Origin: Sphingopyxis sp. L1A2A
GTDB taxonomy: Bacteria; Pseudomonadota; Alphaproteobacteria; Sphingomonadales; Sphingomonadaceae
DNA: 64,000 bases
Direction of reading: 5' to 3'
Assembly (NCBI RefSeq): GCF_005502465.1
Contig: NZ_SCOT01000009.1
Span: forward strand, 46,860 to 110,859
Part shown: positions 47,998-58,100 of the stretch, one piece after another
Position numbering within the stretch: position 1 is the first letter of the stretch
How the letters are laid out: the number at the start of each line of letters is the position of its first letter
The notes under the pieces: model-generated
Databases searched by the model: none
The model's input: the letters and a program-made list of their open reading frames with translations, nothing else
What the model was told of the DNA's origin: nothing
Translations under genes and position numbers: made by a program

Positions 47998-48021
47998 GGC
48001 CTCCCCATAAGGGGTTAGGCC
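47998..48021. promoter_or_regulatory. Dyad in the lgt / acyl-CoA ligase divergent promoter region
   Basis: GGCCT-CCCC-ATAA-GGGG-TT-AGGCC: nearly symmetric over 24 bases, between the two divergent start codons (77 bases apart). It may be an operator for one of the genes, or a short repeat; GGGGTTAGG also appears at the right edge of the window. Confidence 0.35.
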
Positions 48022-48047
48022 AGCGAGACCAAGAGGAGAGATACAAG

Positions 48048-49754
48048 ATGCCATCAGCGCTCGATTTGCGCCTGGAAGCCGCCTATAATCTGATCACCGG
48101 TCCGGGCGGACCGATCCAGGTCGGGTCGGTCGAACGCTTCGGCCGGCAGCTGCCCTTTATCACCAACGCCCCGACCAATCTGGCGGATTATGTTGCGTTT
48201 TTTGCGGCGCAGCATGGCGACGCGACCTTTCTGGTCGAGGGCGACGAACGGCTGTCGTTCAAGCAGGTCTATGTCGCCGCCCGGCAGGTCGCGGCGGGAT
48301 TGATCGACGGCCATGGCGTGCAGCGCGGCGACCGCGTCGGGCTGGCGATGCGCAACGCCAATGCGTGGTGCGTTGCTTATATCGGCATCCTGCTGGCGGG
48401 TGGCTGCGCGACCTTGCTCAACGGCTGGTGGCAGGGGGGCGAGCTGGCGGCGGGAATTACCGACAGCGAAACCAGGCTGGTGATTGCCGATGAACAGCGC
48501 GCGGCGCGGCTCGCAGAGGTCGAGCATGGCGCCAAGGTCATCACCCTCGATATCCGGCAGCCGATCGATCAGGCGATCGCGCCGCTCACCGGTGCGGGGG
48601 GCAGCGCCGCGACCACGCTGCCGGTGCTGACCGGGCAGGATCTGGCGACGATCCTGTTCACCTCGGGCTCGACCGGCCAGTCGAAGGGCGCCTTTTCGCG
48701 CCACGAGGCGATATGCCAGGCGATCTTCAACTATGTCACCCAGACCGCGAGCATCGTCCATCTGCTGACCGAAGACGGGCTGATGTCGGACATTCAGCCC
48801 GCGACCTTGATCTGCACCCCGCTGTTCCATGTCACCGCCGAAGTGCCGGTGTTCCTGCAAAGTTTCGCGCTGGGCCGCAAACTGGTGCTGATGCCGAAAT
48901 GGAACGCCGATGAAGCGATGCGGCTGATCCAGGACGAAAAGTGCAATTATTTCGTCGGCGTGCCGCTGATGAGTTACGAGATATTGGTCAGCCCGAACCG
49001 CAAGAATTACGATCTATCGACGTGCAAAAGCTATGCCGGCGGCGGCGCGCCGCGGCCGCCCGAACATGTGCGGCGCCTGGCGTCCGAAATGGGCGAGGCC
49101 AAGCCGCTGCTGGGTTATGGCCTGACCGAAACCAATGCGGTCGGGTGCGGCATCATCAACGAAAATTATGTCGCCAAGCCGCTGTCGACGGGCCCGGCGT
49201 CGAAGCCGCTGGTCGACATGGCGATCCTCGACGACAATGGCAACGCCCTGCCGCAGGGCAGCGTTGGCGAAGTGTGCATCCGATCGGTCGCCAATTTTTC
49301 GGGCTATTGGAACAATGAGGCGGCGACCAAGGCGGCGTTTTTCGACAATGGTTATTTCCGGTCGGGCGATCTCGGCTATGTCGATGAGGACGGTTATCTG
49401 TTCATCGTCGATCGCAAGAAGGACATCATCATCCGCGGCGGCGAGAATATCAGCTGTCAGGAAGTCGAAGCCGCGATCTACGAGCATCCCGACGCCAATG
49501 AATGTGCGGTGTTCGGCCTGCCCGACGAACGACTGGGCGAGGTTGTCGGTGCGGTTGTCTGGGTCAAGCCCGGCAGCAGCGTGACCGCGGAGGACATGTG
49601 CTCGTTCCTCAGCGCGCGGCTGGCGCCCTATAAGGTGCCGTGCAAAATCTGGATGGCGAGCGACGCATTGCCGAAGCTGGGCAGCGAAAAGATCGACAAG
49701 GTCAGTTTGCGCAATCACTATCGCGCCGAATATGCGGCGGAGGTCGTCGCGTAA
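48048..49754 (+). CDS. AMP-dependent acyl-CoA synthetase (FadD-like)
   Basis: A 568-residue class I adenylate-forming enzyme. The phosphate loop is [10 protein letters not shown]; later come [12 protein letters not shown], the hinge region [21 protein letters not shown] with [14 protein letters not shown], and the catalytic lysine near the end (KLGSEKIDK). It activates a carboxylic acid as acyl-AMP and then CoA thioester. The chain-length preference is unknown. AGGAGAG precedes the ATG. It lies upstream of the cytochrome b pair without obvious functional link. Confidence 0.92.
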   Translation: MPSALDLRLEAAYNLITGPGGPIQVGSVERFGRQLPFITNAPTNLADYVAFFAAQHGDATFLVEGDERLSFKQVYVAARQVAAGLIDGHGVQRGDRVGLAMRNANAWCVAYIGILLAGGCATLLNGWWQGGELAAGITDSETRLVIADEQRAARLAEVEHGAKVITLDIRQPIDQAIAPLTGAGGSAATTLPVLTGQDLATILFTSGSTGQSKGAFSRHEAICQAIFNYVTQTASIVHLLTEDGLMSDIQPATLICTPLFHVTAEVPVFLQSFALGRKLVLMPKWNADEAMRLIQDEKCNYFVGVPLMSYEILVSPNRKNYDLSTCKSYAGGGAPRPPEHVRRLASEMGEAKPLLGYGLTETNAVGCGIINENYVAKPLSTGPASKPLVDMAILDDNGNALPQGSVGEVCIRSVANFSGYWNNEAATKAAFFDNGYFRSGDLGYVDEDGYLFIVDRKKDIIIRGGENISCQEVEAAIYEHPDANECAVFGLPDERLGEVVGAVVWVKPGSSVTAEDMCSFLSARLAPYKVPCKIWMASDALPKLGSEKIDKVSLRNHYRAEYAAEVVA

Positions 49755-49784
49755 CTTTTTGCGGTGAAGGGGCGAACCGGGATC

Positions 49785-50636
49785 ATGGCCGAGGCTGAAA
49801 CTCCCGTTGCTCCGTCGGCGCCGACGTCGTTGGCACCGGTGCGCGTGTATCGCCACCGGCTGCCGACGCGGGTCTGGCACTGGGTCAACGCCGTCACGCT
49901 GTTGATCCTGCTGATGAGCGGGCTGACGATTTTTAACGCGCATCCGCGGCTTTACTGGGGCGAATATGGCGCCAATTTCGACCGCGCCTGGCTGGTGATC
50001 GGGTCGACCCCCGACAGCGGCTATCTGCGCGTCGGCGATTGGCGGGTCGACACGACCGGGGTGCTCGGCCGCTGGACCAACGCCGAGGGCGTCGAAAAGA
50101 CCTGGGCCTTTCCGGGCTGGGCGACAATCCCGACCAGCTATAGCCTGGCCGACGGGCGGCGCTGGCATCTGTTTTTCGCGTGGGTGATGGCGATCGGGCT
50201 GACGCTCTATATGCTGTGGACCGCGGTTGCTGAGCATCTCCGCAAGGATTTGCATGTGCGCCGCGGCGAATGGTCGCCGCGCCACATCTGGCACGATGTG
50301 AAGGATCACGCGCGGCTGCGCTTTCCGACGGGCGAGGCGGCGGCGCGTTACGGCATCCTGCAAAAGCTCAGCTATATCGGCGTGATCTTCATCCTGCTGC
50401 CGCTGATGATCGCGACCGGGCTGACGATGTCGCCGGGGCTGAACGCCAGCGCCCCATGGCTGCTCGACCTGTTCGGCGGGCGGCAGTCGGCGCGGTCGAT
50501 CCACTTCATCGCGGCGTGGGCGCTGATCGCGTTTTTTGTCGTCCATATCGTCATGGTGTTATTGGCGGGGCTGTTGAACGAGGTCCGCTCGATGGTGACC
50601 GGCTGGTTCCGCTTGCCGCCGGAGAAAGACGCATGA
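49785..50636 (+). CDS. Cytochrome b/b6-type membrane subunit
   Basis: A 283-residue membrane protein with four main helices (about 25-45, 125-150, 190-215, 240-265) and His residues in the helix ends (HRLPTRVWHWVN, RRWHLFFAW, IHFIAAW, FFVVHIVM) that would bind two haems, like FdnI or Ni/Fe-hydrogenase cytochrome b. Its stop overlaps the start of a molybdopterin oxidoreductase gene (ATGA), so it probably passes electrons between that enzyme and the quinone pool. I chose ATG 49785; a GTG at 49764 is possible. Confidence 0.88.
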   Translation: MAEAETPVAPSAPTSLAPVRVYRHRLPTRVWHWVNAVTLLILLMSGLTIFNAHPRLYWGEYGANFDRAWLVIGSTPDSGYLRVGDWRVDTTGVLGRWTNAEGVEKTWAFPGWATIPTSYSLADGRRWHLFFAWVMAIGLTLYMLWTAVAEHLRKDLHVRRGEWSPRHIWHDVKDHARLRFPTGEAAARYGILQKLSYIGVIFILLPLMIATGLTMSPGLNASAPWLLDLFGGRQSARSIHFIAAWALIAFFVVHIVMVLLAGLLNEVRSMVTGWFRLPPEKDA

Positions 50637-51403
50637 GCGAGTTCATCCTGCCGCGGCGGCAATTGATCGCCCGCGCCGGGGGGCTGGCGGCGGCGCTGCC
50701 GCTGCTCTCGGCCTGCGATGCGATCAACGACGCGCCCGCGGTGCGCAAGATATTGTCGATGGGCGAAGAGATGAACCGCGCGAGCCAGCGGGCATTGACC
50801 GATCGGAATGCGCTGGCGCGCGAGTTCAGCCGCGCCGACCGGTCGCCCTACTTCCGGCCGAACGGGACGCGGCTGCCCGCGGGCGCCGCTTATGCCGCGC
50901 ATGCGGCGAGCGGCTTTGCCGACTGGCGGGTCGCGGTCACCGGGCTGGTGGCGCGGCCGCTGTCGCTGTCGATGGCCGACATCCGCGCGATGCCGCAGCG
51001 CACCCAGATCACCCGCCACGACTGCGTCGAAGGGTGGAGCGCGATCGGGCAATGGACCGGGGTGCAGCTCAGCCGCATCCTGGCCGCCGCTGGGGTCAAG
51101 GACAGCGCGCGCTACATCGTGTTTCGCTGCGCCGACCGGCTTGGCGATGCGCTCTATTATGAAAGCTGCGACATGGTCGATGCGCGGCATCCGCAGACGA
51201 TCATGGCGTGGGCGCTCAACGATGCGGTGCTGCCGATCGCCAATGGTGCGCCGTTGCGGCTGCGGATCGAGCGCCAGCTTGGCTATAAGCACGCCAAATA
51301 TGTGAACGCGATCGAGGCGGTCACCAGCCTCGACGCCATCGGCGCGGGCAAGGGCGGCTATTGGGAAGACCGCATCGATTACGAATGGTATGCAGGGATT
51401 TGA
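50633..51403 (+). CDS. Molybdopterin-dependent oxidoreductase (sulfite-oxidase/YedY fold), exported
   Basis: A 256-residue protein of the oxidoreductase molybdopterin-binding domain. The molybdenum ligand is Cys131 in RHDCVEGW; other family segments are WTGVQLSRILAAAG, YESCDMVDARHPQTIMAW and LRIERQLGYKHAKYV. The N-terminus has a twin-arginine motif (PRRQLIAR) and a lipobox-like LLSAC with Cys28, so export by Tat and possibly lipid anchoring are likely. With the cytochrome b it resembles the MsrPQ arrangement, but the membrane partner is of another type. The substrate is unknown. Confidence 0.9.
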   Translation: MSEFILPRRQLIARAGGLAAALPLLSACDAINDAPAVRKILSMGEEMNRASQRALTDRNALAREFSRADRSPYFRPNGTRLPAGAAYAAHAASGFADWRVAVTGLVARPLSLSMADIRAMPQRTQITRHDCVEGWSAIGQWTGVQLSRILAAAGVKDSARYIVFRCADRLGDALYYESCDMVDARHPQTIMAWALNDAVLPIANGAPLRLRIERQLGYKHAKYVNAIEAVTSLDAIGAGKGGYWEDRIDYEWYAGI

Positions 51404-51407
51404 ACCG

Positions 51408-51581
51408 CCTTCTCCCTTGATGGGAGAAGGATACGCAGCCTTATCGCGGAGCGATTAGGCGAAGTTGGATGAGGGTGATGGTGCGTCATCGCGCCGTCGC
51501 GTCAGGCCGAGAGCCCACCCCCTCCGCTGCGACTAACGAACAAGTTCGCAAGTCTCGCTGCCTCCCCCATCAAGGGGGAGG
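51408..51581. repeat. Composite palindromic repeat related to family A
   Basis: It begins with CCTTCTCCC/GGGAGAAGG (51408-51430) and ends with CCTCCCCC/GGGGGAGG (51561-51581), with AGCGATTAGGCGAAG and CGCAAGTCTCGCTG between. It fills the gap from 5 bases after the oxidoreductase stop to 3 bases before the convergent DUF1801 stop. The layout is like that of 21301-21435 but the sequence is diverged. Confidence 0.75.
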
Positions 51582-51583
51582 AT

Positions 51584-52021
51584 TTAGCGCGGATAAAGCT
51601 CGTTCATGCTGTCCCAGCTGAGCGCGACCAACTGTTCCAGCACATCGACATCGACGTCGGCCAGCTTGTTGATATACAGGCAGGACTTGCCCGTCTTGTG
51701 CTTGCCGAGCCGCGCGAACAACGCGTCGGCTTCGCCCTGCCGATTGCAGTAATTACCCATCAGATACAGCGTCAGCGCCGCCTTGCGCGGGCTGAACCCG
51801 GCGCGGCACATCGTTCCCGAATGGCCGCTGTCATATGTATAGTCATAACTACCGTACCCGATGATCGACGGCTCCCACATTTTCGGTTCGAGCCCGGTCA
51901 CGCGGCGATGGATCGCATCGACCACCGCGGCCTCCTTGCGCCGTCGCGCTTCGGGCACCGCGGCGATGAAGTCGGCGACGCCGACTTCAGTGGCTTTGGT
52001 CTTGATTTCGGTTTTGGCCAT
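51584..52021 (-). CDS. DUF1801 domain protein
   Basis: A 145-residue cytoplasmic protein of the DUF1801/YdhG-like family. It shows the conserved WEPSIIGYGSYDYTYDSGHSG and FSPRKAALTLYLMGNY segments and a lysine-rich HKTGKSCLYINKL. The fold is known but the function is not established. It lies downstream of the S46 peptidase on the same strand, separated by a terminator, so it is likely independent. Confidence 0.88.
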   Translation of the reverse strand: MAKTEIKTKATEVGVADFIAAVPEARRRKEAAVVDAIHRRVTGLEPKMWEPSIIGYGSYDYTYDSGHSGTMCRAGFSPRKAALTLYLMGNYCNRQGEADALFARLGKHKTGKSCLYINKLADVDVDVLEQLVALSWDSMNELYPR

Positions 52022-52059
52022 CGCGTGTCTCCCGCGATCGAAATAGCGGTTTGGCGGGG

Positions 52060-52105
52060 AAAATCCAAGTCCAGCGGGGTCGCGCGCAGCGAACCCGCTG
52101 GACTT
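52060..52105 (-). terminator. Terminator-like hairpin after the S46 peptidase
   Basis: On the minus strand: AAGTCCAGCGGG, 15-base loop, CCCGCTGGACTT, then GGATTTTCC. The stem is a perfect 12 bp; the T-run is short and begins two bases after it. Confidence 0.7.
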
Positions 52106-52114
52106 GCCGCGCGG

Positions 52115-54184
52115 TCAGCGCCGCGGGCGCTTGCCTGCAAGTTCGGCCACCAGCGCCGGGGCGGGCCAGATTTTCTCCAGCGCCTGCTGCACCGCCGCGC
52201 TCGACACGACGACGGTGCGGTTCAGCGTCGCGTCATAGCCGAAATTGCCGCCGAGCGAGTGGATGTTGCCGTCGAAGGCGGCGCCGATCACGCTGCCGTC
52301 GCGCGCGATCACCGGCGATCCCGAATTGCCGCCGATGATGTCGTTGGTGGTGACGAAATTATACACCGCCGCCTTGTCGATCCGGCTTTCGGCATCGACG
52401 AAGCCCTTGGCGAGTTGATAGGGCGCCTGACCCGTCGCCCGGTCATAGGTGCCGCCCATCACCGTCGTCGGCGCGACCGGCTTGCCGCGCTCGTCCCACC
52501 CCTTGACCTGGCCATAGGACAGCCGCAGCGTGAAGGTCGCGTCGGGATAGAGGCTGTCGCCATAGGCCGCGAAACGTGCCTTTGCGAGCCGCGCCTGCGC
52601 CGCGGTAACCGGCGCGTCATAGTCGCGGTCGAACGCCGTTTTGATCGCGCGGGCGCGCGGATCGAGCGCGGCAAAAAAACGGATCATCGGATCGTCCGAC
52701 GCCGCAATCGCGGCCGCGCCGCCCTCCCACAATTGTTTGCGGTAAGCGGGGTCGGCCAGCTTCGTTCCGGTCACCAGCCGCTTGCCGAGGGCTTCGGGGC
52801 TTTCCTTGCCCAGCAGCATTTTGACGTCTGCATTGTCGGCGCCCAGATATTCGCGCGCCTTGCTGGCCCAGAAGCTGACCCCCAGTTCTTCCAGCCAGGG
52901 ATAGGTCGGCACCGGATCGGTCAGCCGCTTTTCGGTCAGCGGCAGCGCCGAATCGGTAAAGCCGGGCAGGCGTTCATTGTTCGGCTTGCCGCGTTCGGCC
53001 GCGGCGCGCACCAGCGTCTGCGCGTAACCCGCGAGTGTCGAATAGCTGGCGGGGCCGCTTTGCAGGAACACGCTGTCGAAATAGGTGTTGCGCCGTTCGG
53101 CCATCGCTGTGCCGATTTCGGACCAGGGATCACCGATTTCGGCATTGCCCTTTACCCGCGCGCGCAGATCGGCTTCTTCGGCGGTCAGCTTGGCGGTGAA
53201 GGCCGGATCGTTGAGCGCCCGGAACTGCCCCGACAGCGCCTTGAAGCTATTTTCATAACCGAACAGCTCGTCGCCGCCCTCGCGTGTCTTTGCCGGACTT
53301 TCGTCCATCTCGGCGATCAGGCGGCCGCGGAACTCGGACAGCAGGATCAGGGTCAACGGCAGGCGTTCGCTGCGCTGGAATTCGCGCTGGGTTTCGGTCA
53401 GCAGGCGCTGGGTCGAGCCGGGGTTGCCGACGACGAAGGTGATTTCGCCGGCTTGCGGCGCGCGTGGGTTCCATTTGAGATGCACCGGCGTCGCCACCGG
53501 CTTGCCGTCTTCATAGGCGCGCAGGAACGCGGCATCCATCGCATAGCGCGGGAAGTTGAAATTGTCGGGGTCGCCGCCAAAGAAGGCCGCCTGGAATTCG
53601 GGCGCCCAGGCGATGCGGACGTCGCTGTACTTGCGATATTTATACAGCTTGTACTGGCCGCCGCCGAACAAAGTCACAACCTGACAGCGCGTCTTATCGC
53701 GATCGGTGCAGCCCGCCGATTCCAGTTCGGCGATCCGCGCGTCGCGCGCCTTGACCAGTGCTTCGCCGGTCAGCGTGCCGATCGCGCCCTGAATGTCGGC
53801 GGTGGCGTCGGTGATCGACGTGACGACCTCGGCCTGTTGTCCCGGGCATTTGCGTTCGCGCGCGCGGTCGGCGGGGTTGAACCCGCCGGCAACCAGATCG
53901 CTGTCGGCGGTCGATAGGTTTTGCAGGCAGCCGATGACGCAATGATGGTTGGTCAGGATCAGCCCCTCGCTCGACACAAAGGAGGCCGAGCAGCCGCCGG
54001 TCAGCCGCACTGCGGCCGCCTGAGTCCGCGCGAGCCATTGCTGGTCGGGCGCCCAGCCATAGGCCTTGCGGATCGCGTCGGTGGGAACGCCGTCAAAAGT
54101 CCACATGCCCTCTTCGGCGGCGGCCGGGCTGACGGTGTTTAAGGCGGCGAGAGCGGCGAAGGTCAGGGCAAGGGTCAGGCGCAT
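52115..54184 (-). CDS. S46 family exported dipeptidyl peptidase (DPP7/DPP11-like)
   Basis: A 689-residue protein with a signal peptide (ending SPAAAEE). The chymotrypsin-like halves carry the catalytic His in LTNHHCVIG (His80/81) and the nucleophile Ser621 in GGNSGSPV; helical domain between. After the Ser the segment FDGN has Gly where Asp/Glu-specific DPP11 enzymes have Arg, which suggests DPP7-like preference for hydrophobic P1 residues. It removes dipeptides from the N-terminus of peptides in the periplasm. It is divergent from argG. Confidence 0.93.
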   Translation of the reverse strand: MRLTLALTFAALAALNTVSPAAAEEGMWTFDGVPTDAIRKAYGWAPDQQWLARTQAAAVRLTGGCSASFVSSEGLILTNHHCVIGCLQNLSTADSDLVAGGFNPADRARERKCPGQQAEVVTSITDATADIQGAIGTLTGEALVKARDARIAELESAGCTDRDKTRCQVVTLFGGGQYKLYKYRKYSDVRIAWAPEFQAAFFGGDPDNFNFPRYAMDAAFLRAYEDGKPVATPVHLKWNPRAPQAGEITFVVGNPGSTQRLLTETQREFQRSERLPLTLILLSEFRGRLIAEMDESPAKTREGGDELFGYENSFKALSGQFRALNDPAFTAKLTAEEADLRARVKGNAEIGDPWSEIGTAMAERRNTYFDSVFLQSGPASYSTLAGYAQTLVRAAAERGKPNNERLPGFTDSALPLTEKRLTDPVPTYPWLEELGVSFWASKAREYLGADNADVKMLLGKESPEALGKRLVTGTKLADPAYRKQLWEGGAAAIAASDDPMIRFFAALDPRARAIKTAFDRDYDAPVTAAQARLAKARFAAYGDSLYPDATFTLRLSYGQVKGWDERGKPVAPTTVMGGTYDRATGQAPYQLAKGFVDAESRIDKAAVYNFVTTNDIIGGNSGSPVIARDGSVIGAAFDGNIHSLGGNFGYDATLNRTVVVSSAAVQQALEKIWPAPALVAELAGKRPRR

Positions 54185-54208
54185 GAGGATCCTCTTCGGC
54201 GTTATAAG

Positions 54209-54222
54209 GTATCATTTGATAC
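54209..54222. promoter_or_regulatory. Small palindrome between the S46 peptidase and argG
   Basis: GTATC-ATTT-GATAC, in the 168-base divergent region, 25 bases upstream of the peptidase start. It may be an operator; the arms are only five bases long, so chance cannot be excluded. Confidence 0.3.
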
Positions 54223-54352
54223 TAGCGGCGGCGGCGAGGGCGGCCAAGCGAATAAAGCACGCCGGAGCGGTACCATACAGGCGCCGGTTGCGCGCTGCGC
54301 GGCGGGCTGCTAGCCGCGCCCGCGTCTGTCCTCATACGCCAAAGGTGTCATC

Positions 54353-55570
<1,218 letters not shown>

Positions 55571-55809
55571 GCCGGGGGCCGACCGCGGCCCCGACGTCAT
55601 CGTCACCGACCGAATCGTTCCGGGCTGAACAGGCCGGGATCGCTTCGTCGCATATTCGGTGCGACACCGCGCCGGGACGGGAACCGGCCGCGCCGTCCCG
55701 CGTGATGGCGTCATGACTTTGCCACATGGCGATGATAGCCATAGAACGGTAAGTTAGTGAGAATATGTAAGAAAATAGCCAGGGGCGGGCATATAGCGAG
55801 TATGAAGCG
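55571..55809. other. Gap after argG with two hairpins
   Basis: GGGGCC/GGCCCC (55575-55592) and GGGACGG/CCGTCCC (about 55674-55699) may end argG transcription. The last 80 bases are AT-rich (AAGTTAGTGAGAATATGTAAG) and could be the promoter of the small gene or the aldolase. No gene is visible here. Confidence 0.45.
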
Positions 55810-56007
55810 ATGCAGAATCAACCGACCTTGGACAATCCCGACTATGAATGGCGCCCCTGCCGGGTGGCCTTTCCGCGCGTCGGTTTGCTGATCAATCGCG
55901 ACGGCGTGCGGACCGGGATGATATGGCCCGGCCGCTATCTTGTTCGCAAGTCGCGCACGTTCAGCAAATGGATATATCGGCAGCCTTCGGCGGATCAGCA
56001 GCTGTAA
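55810..56007 (+). CDS. Small hypothetical protein
   Basis: A 65-residue frame with good sphingomonad codon use (mostly G or C in third positions) and a plausible composition (PDYEWRPCRVAFPRVGLLIN, then RKSRTFSKWIYRQ). There is no signal or membrane segment, and I recognise no family. The ribosome site is weak (GAAGCG). It lies 82 bases before the threonine aldolase start and could be its leader gene. Treat as possible. Confidence 0.5.
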   Translation: MQNQPTLDNPDYEWRPCRVAFPRVGLLINRDGVRTGMIWPGRYLVRKSRTFSKWIYRQPSADQQL

Positions 56008-56089
56008 AGTTTGGGCACGATCCGCCTGACGAAACGCGACCACAATGTAGCATTAGCATGGCGCCCGGACCTGCGCTAAGGGGCGAGTC

Positions 56090-57100
56090 GTGACCGCGAC
56101 CCGTTTTTTCTCCGACAATGCCGCCACGGTTCATCCGGCGGTGATGGACGCCCTGGCGGCGGCCAATCATGTCGACACGGCCTATGATGGCGACGCGCTC
56201 AGTCAATCGCTCGACGCGGCCTTTTCCGAGCTGTTCGAATGCGATTGCGAAGTCGTGTGGATTCCCACCGGGACCGCGGCCAACAGCATCATTCTCGCCC
56301 ATTTTGTGCGGCCGTGGCAGGGCATTCTCTGTTACGAAGAGGCGCATATCGAGGTCGATGAATGTGGTGCGCCGACCTTTTATTCGGGCGGCGCCACGCT
56401 GATGACGCTGCCCGGGCGCGGCGCCAAGATCGACGCTGCGGCGTTGAAAGCCCGGATTGCGGGCATCCGGCAGGATGTGCATCAGGTCCAGCCGGCGGCG
56501 ATCAGCATCACCAACGCGACCGAATATGGCTTGGCCTGGCGGGCGCAGGAAATCGGCGAGATCAGCGAGATTGCCAAGAGCAAGGGCATGAAGCTGCACA
56601 TGGACGGCGCGCGCTTTGCCAATGCCGTCGCCTATCTGGACTGCGCCCCCGCCGACGTCACCTGGCGCGCCGGGGTCGATGCGCTGTCGTTCGGCTTTAC
56701 CAAAAATGGCGCGATGATGGCCGAGGCGATCGTGTTCTTTGGTGGCAGCGGCGGGCCGGGAGTTCGCGAACTGAAGAAGCGCGGCGGGCACCTGCTCAGC
56801 AAGGGGCGCTTTGTCGCGGCGCAGATCCGCGCGATGCTGACGAACGACCTGTGGCTGACCAACGCGCGCGCCGCCAACGCCGGGGCGGCGACGCTGGCGA
56901 TGGCGTGCGGCGACCGGCTGATGCATCCGGTCGAGGCGAATGAATTGTTCGTGCGCCTGACCGCGGCCGAGGCGGCGAAACTGCGCGGCGCCGGCTTCGA
57001 TTTCTATGACTGGGGCGAAGGCGCGGCGCGCCTGGTCGTCAGCTGGGATCAGGATGCGAAGGCGGTCGCGCCGCTGGCGGCCGCGATCGCGGCGCTATGA
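56090..57100 (+). CDS. ltaE: Low-specificity L-threonine aldolase
   Basis: A 336-residue PLP enzyme of the beta-eliminating lyase/threonine aldolase family, which cleaves threonine to glycine and acetaldehyde. The PLP lysine is Lys205 in FGFTKNGAMM; FFSDNAATVHPAVMDAL at the start and LHMDGARFANAVAYL before the lysine are typical. The start is GTG 56090 with AAGGGGCGAG upstream. The downstream exporter gene overlaps its end by four bases (ATGA), which suggests that the transporter handles a related amino acid. Confidence 0.92.
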   Translation: MTATRFFSDNAATVHPAVMDALAAANHVDTAYDGDALSQSLDAAFSELFECDCEVVWIPTGTAANSIILAHFVRPWQGILCYEEAHIEVDECGAPTFYSGGATLMTLPGRGAKIDAAALKARIAGIRQDVHQVQPAAISITNATEYGLAWRAQEIGEISEIAKSKGMKLHMDGARFANAVAYLDCAPADVTWRAGVDALSFGFTKNGAMMAEAIVFFGGSGGPGVRELKKRGGHLLSKGRFVAAQIRAMLTNDLWLTNARAANAGAATLAMACGDRLMHPVEANELFVRLTAAEAAKLRGAGFDFYDWGEGAARLVVSWDQDAKAVAPLAAAIAAL

Positions 57101-58053
57101 GCGCGCAGCCCGGCCTGCTGACGCCGCGCGTCCTTTTTCCGTTCCTGTTCGTCACCCTGATCTGGGGATCGACGTGGATCGTCATCACCGGGCAGCTTGG
57201 TGTCGTTCCGCCGAGCTGGTCGGTCGCCTATCGCTTCTTTGTCGGGGCGGCGGCGATGTTTGCCTATGCGGCATGGCGGCGCGAGCGGTTGACGCTGTCG
57301 GGGGCGGGCTGGGGCTTTGCCGCGCTGCTGGGCCTCGCGCAGTTCGCGCTCAATTTCAACTTCGTCTATCGCGCCGAACAGCACATTACATCGGGACTGG
57401 TTGCGGTGCTGTTTGCTTTGCTGATCGTCCCCAACACATTGCTCGGCCGCGCTTTCCTGAAGACGCGGGTCGAGGGGCGCTTTCTGCTCGGCGCCGGGAT
57501 CGCGATCGTCGGGGTCGGCATGATGATCCTCCACGAATATCGCGCCGCCAATGTCGGCGCGGGCGAAGTGCTGATCGGGACCGTACTGACCCTGTGCGGG
57601 GTGATGAGCGCATCGGCTTCGAATGTGATGCAGGGTTCGAGCATCGCGCGCGAGCAGTCGATGGCGGTGATGATCGCGTGGGCGATGCTATTCGGCGCGC
57701 TGGGCGATGCGCTGTTCGCTTGGATGACCGTGGGGCCGCCGACGATCGAAATGACCCCGGGCTATCTTGGCGGCGTGTTCTATCTTGGCGTGATTGCCAG
57801 CGCGGTGACCTTCCCGCTCTATTTCAATATCATTCGCGCCGTCGGCCCGGGGCAGGCGGCATGGTCGAGCGTCCTGATCCCGATCATCGCGATGGGGTTT
57901 TCGACGTTGTTCGAGGGCTATCGCTGGGCGCCGCTGTCGATCGGCGGCGGACTGGTCGCGCTGATCGGGTTGGTGATTGCGGTGGCGAAACGGCCAGACC
58001 GGCCTTCGGTCAGCGGCAACACGGTGTCGGTTCCCGTGGAGCGCGAGACTTAG
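57097..58053 (+). CDS. DMT family transporter (EamA domains)
   Basis: A 318-residue inner-membrane protein with ten hydrophobic segments in two EamA repeats. The start FPFLFVTLIWGSTWIVITGQL, with PSWSVAYRFF following, is characteristic. Members export amino acids or other metabolites. Its ATGA overlap with the threonine aldolase gene suggests a linked amino-acid role, which is an inference. Confidence 0.9.
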   Translation: MSAQPGLLTPRVLFPFLFVTLIWGSTWIVITGQLGVVPPSWSVAYRFFVGAAAMFAYAAWRRERLTLSGAGWGFAALLGLAQFALNFNFVYRAEQHITSGLVAVLFALLIVPNTLLGRAFLKTRVEGRFLLGAGIAIVGVGMMILHEYRAANVGAGEVLIGTVLTLCGVMSASASNVMQGSSIAREQSMAVMIAWAMLFGALGDALFAWMTVGPPTIEMTPGYLGGVFYLGVIASAVTFPLYFNIIRAVGPGQAAWSSVLIPIIAMGFSTLFEGYRWAPLSIGGGLVALIGLVIAVAKRPDRPSVSGNTVSVPVERET

Positions 58054-58100
58054 GTTCAGCTCAGGTTGTCACCGGTGCGTCGTTTCGATAGGTCGGCGAC

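Noticed and set aside
47971..48054. Longer lgt start at 48054
   Set aside because: It would overlap the start of the divergent ligase gene, and the extra residues look like translated repeat and leader sequence.
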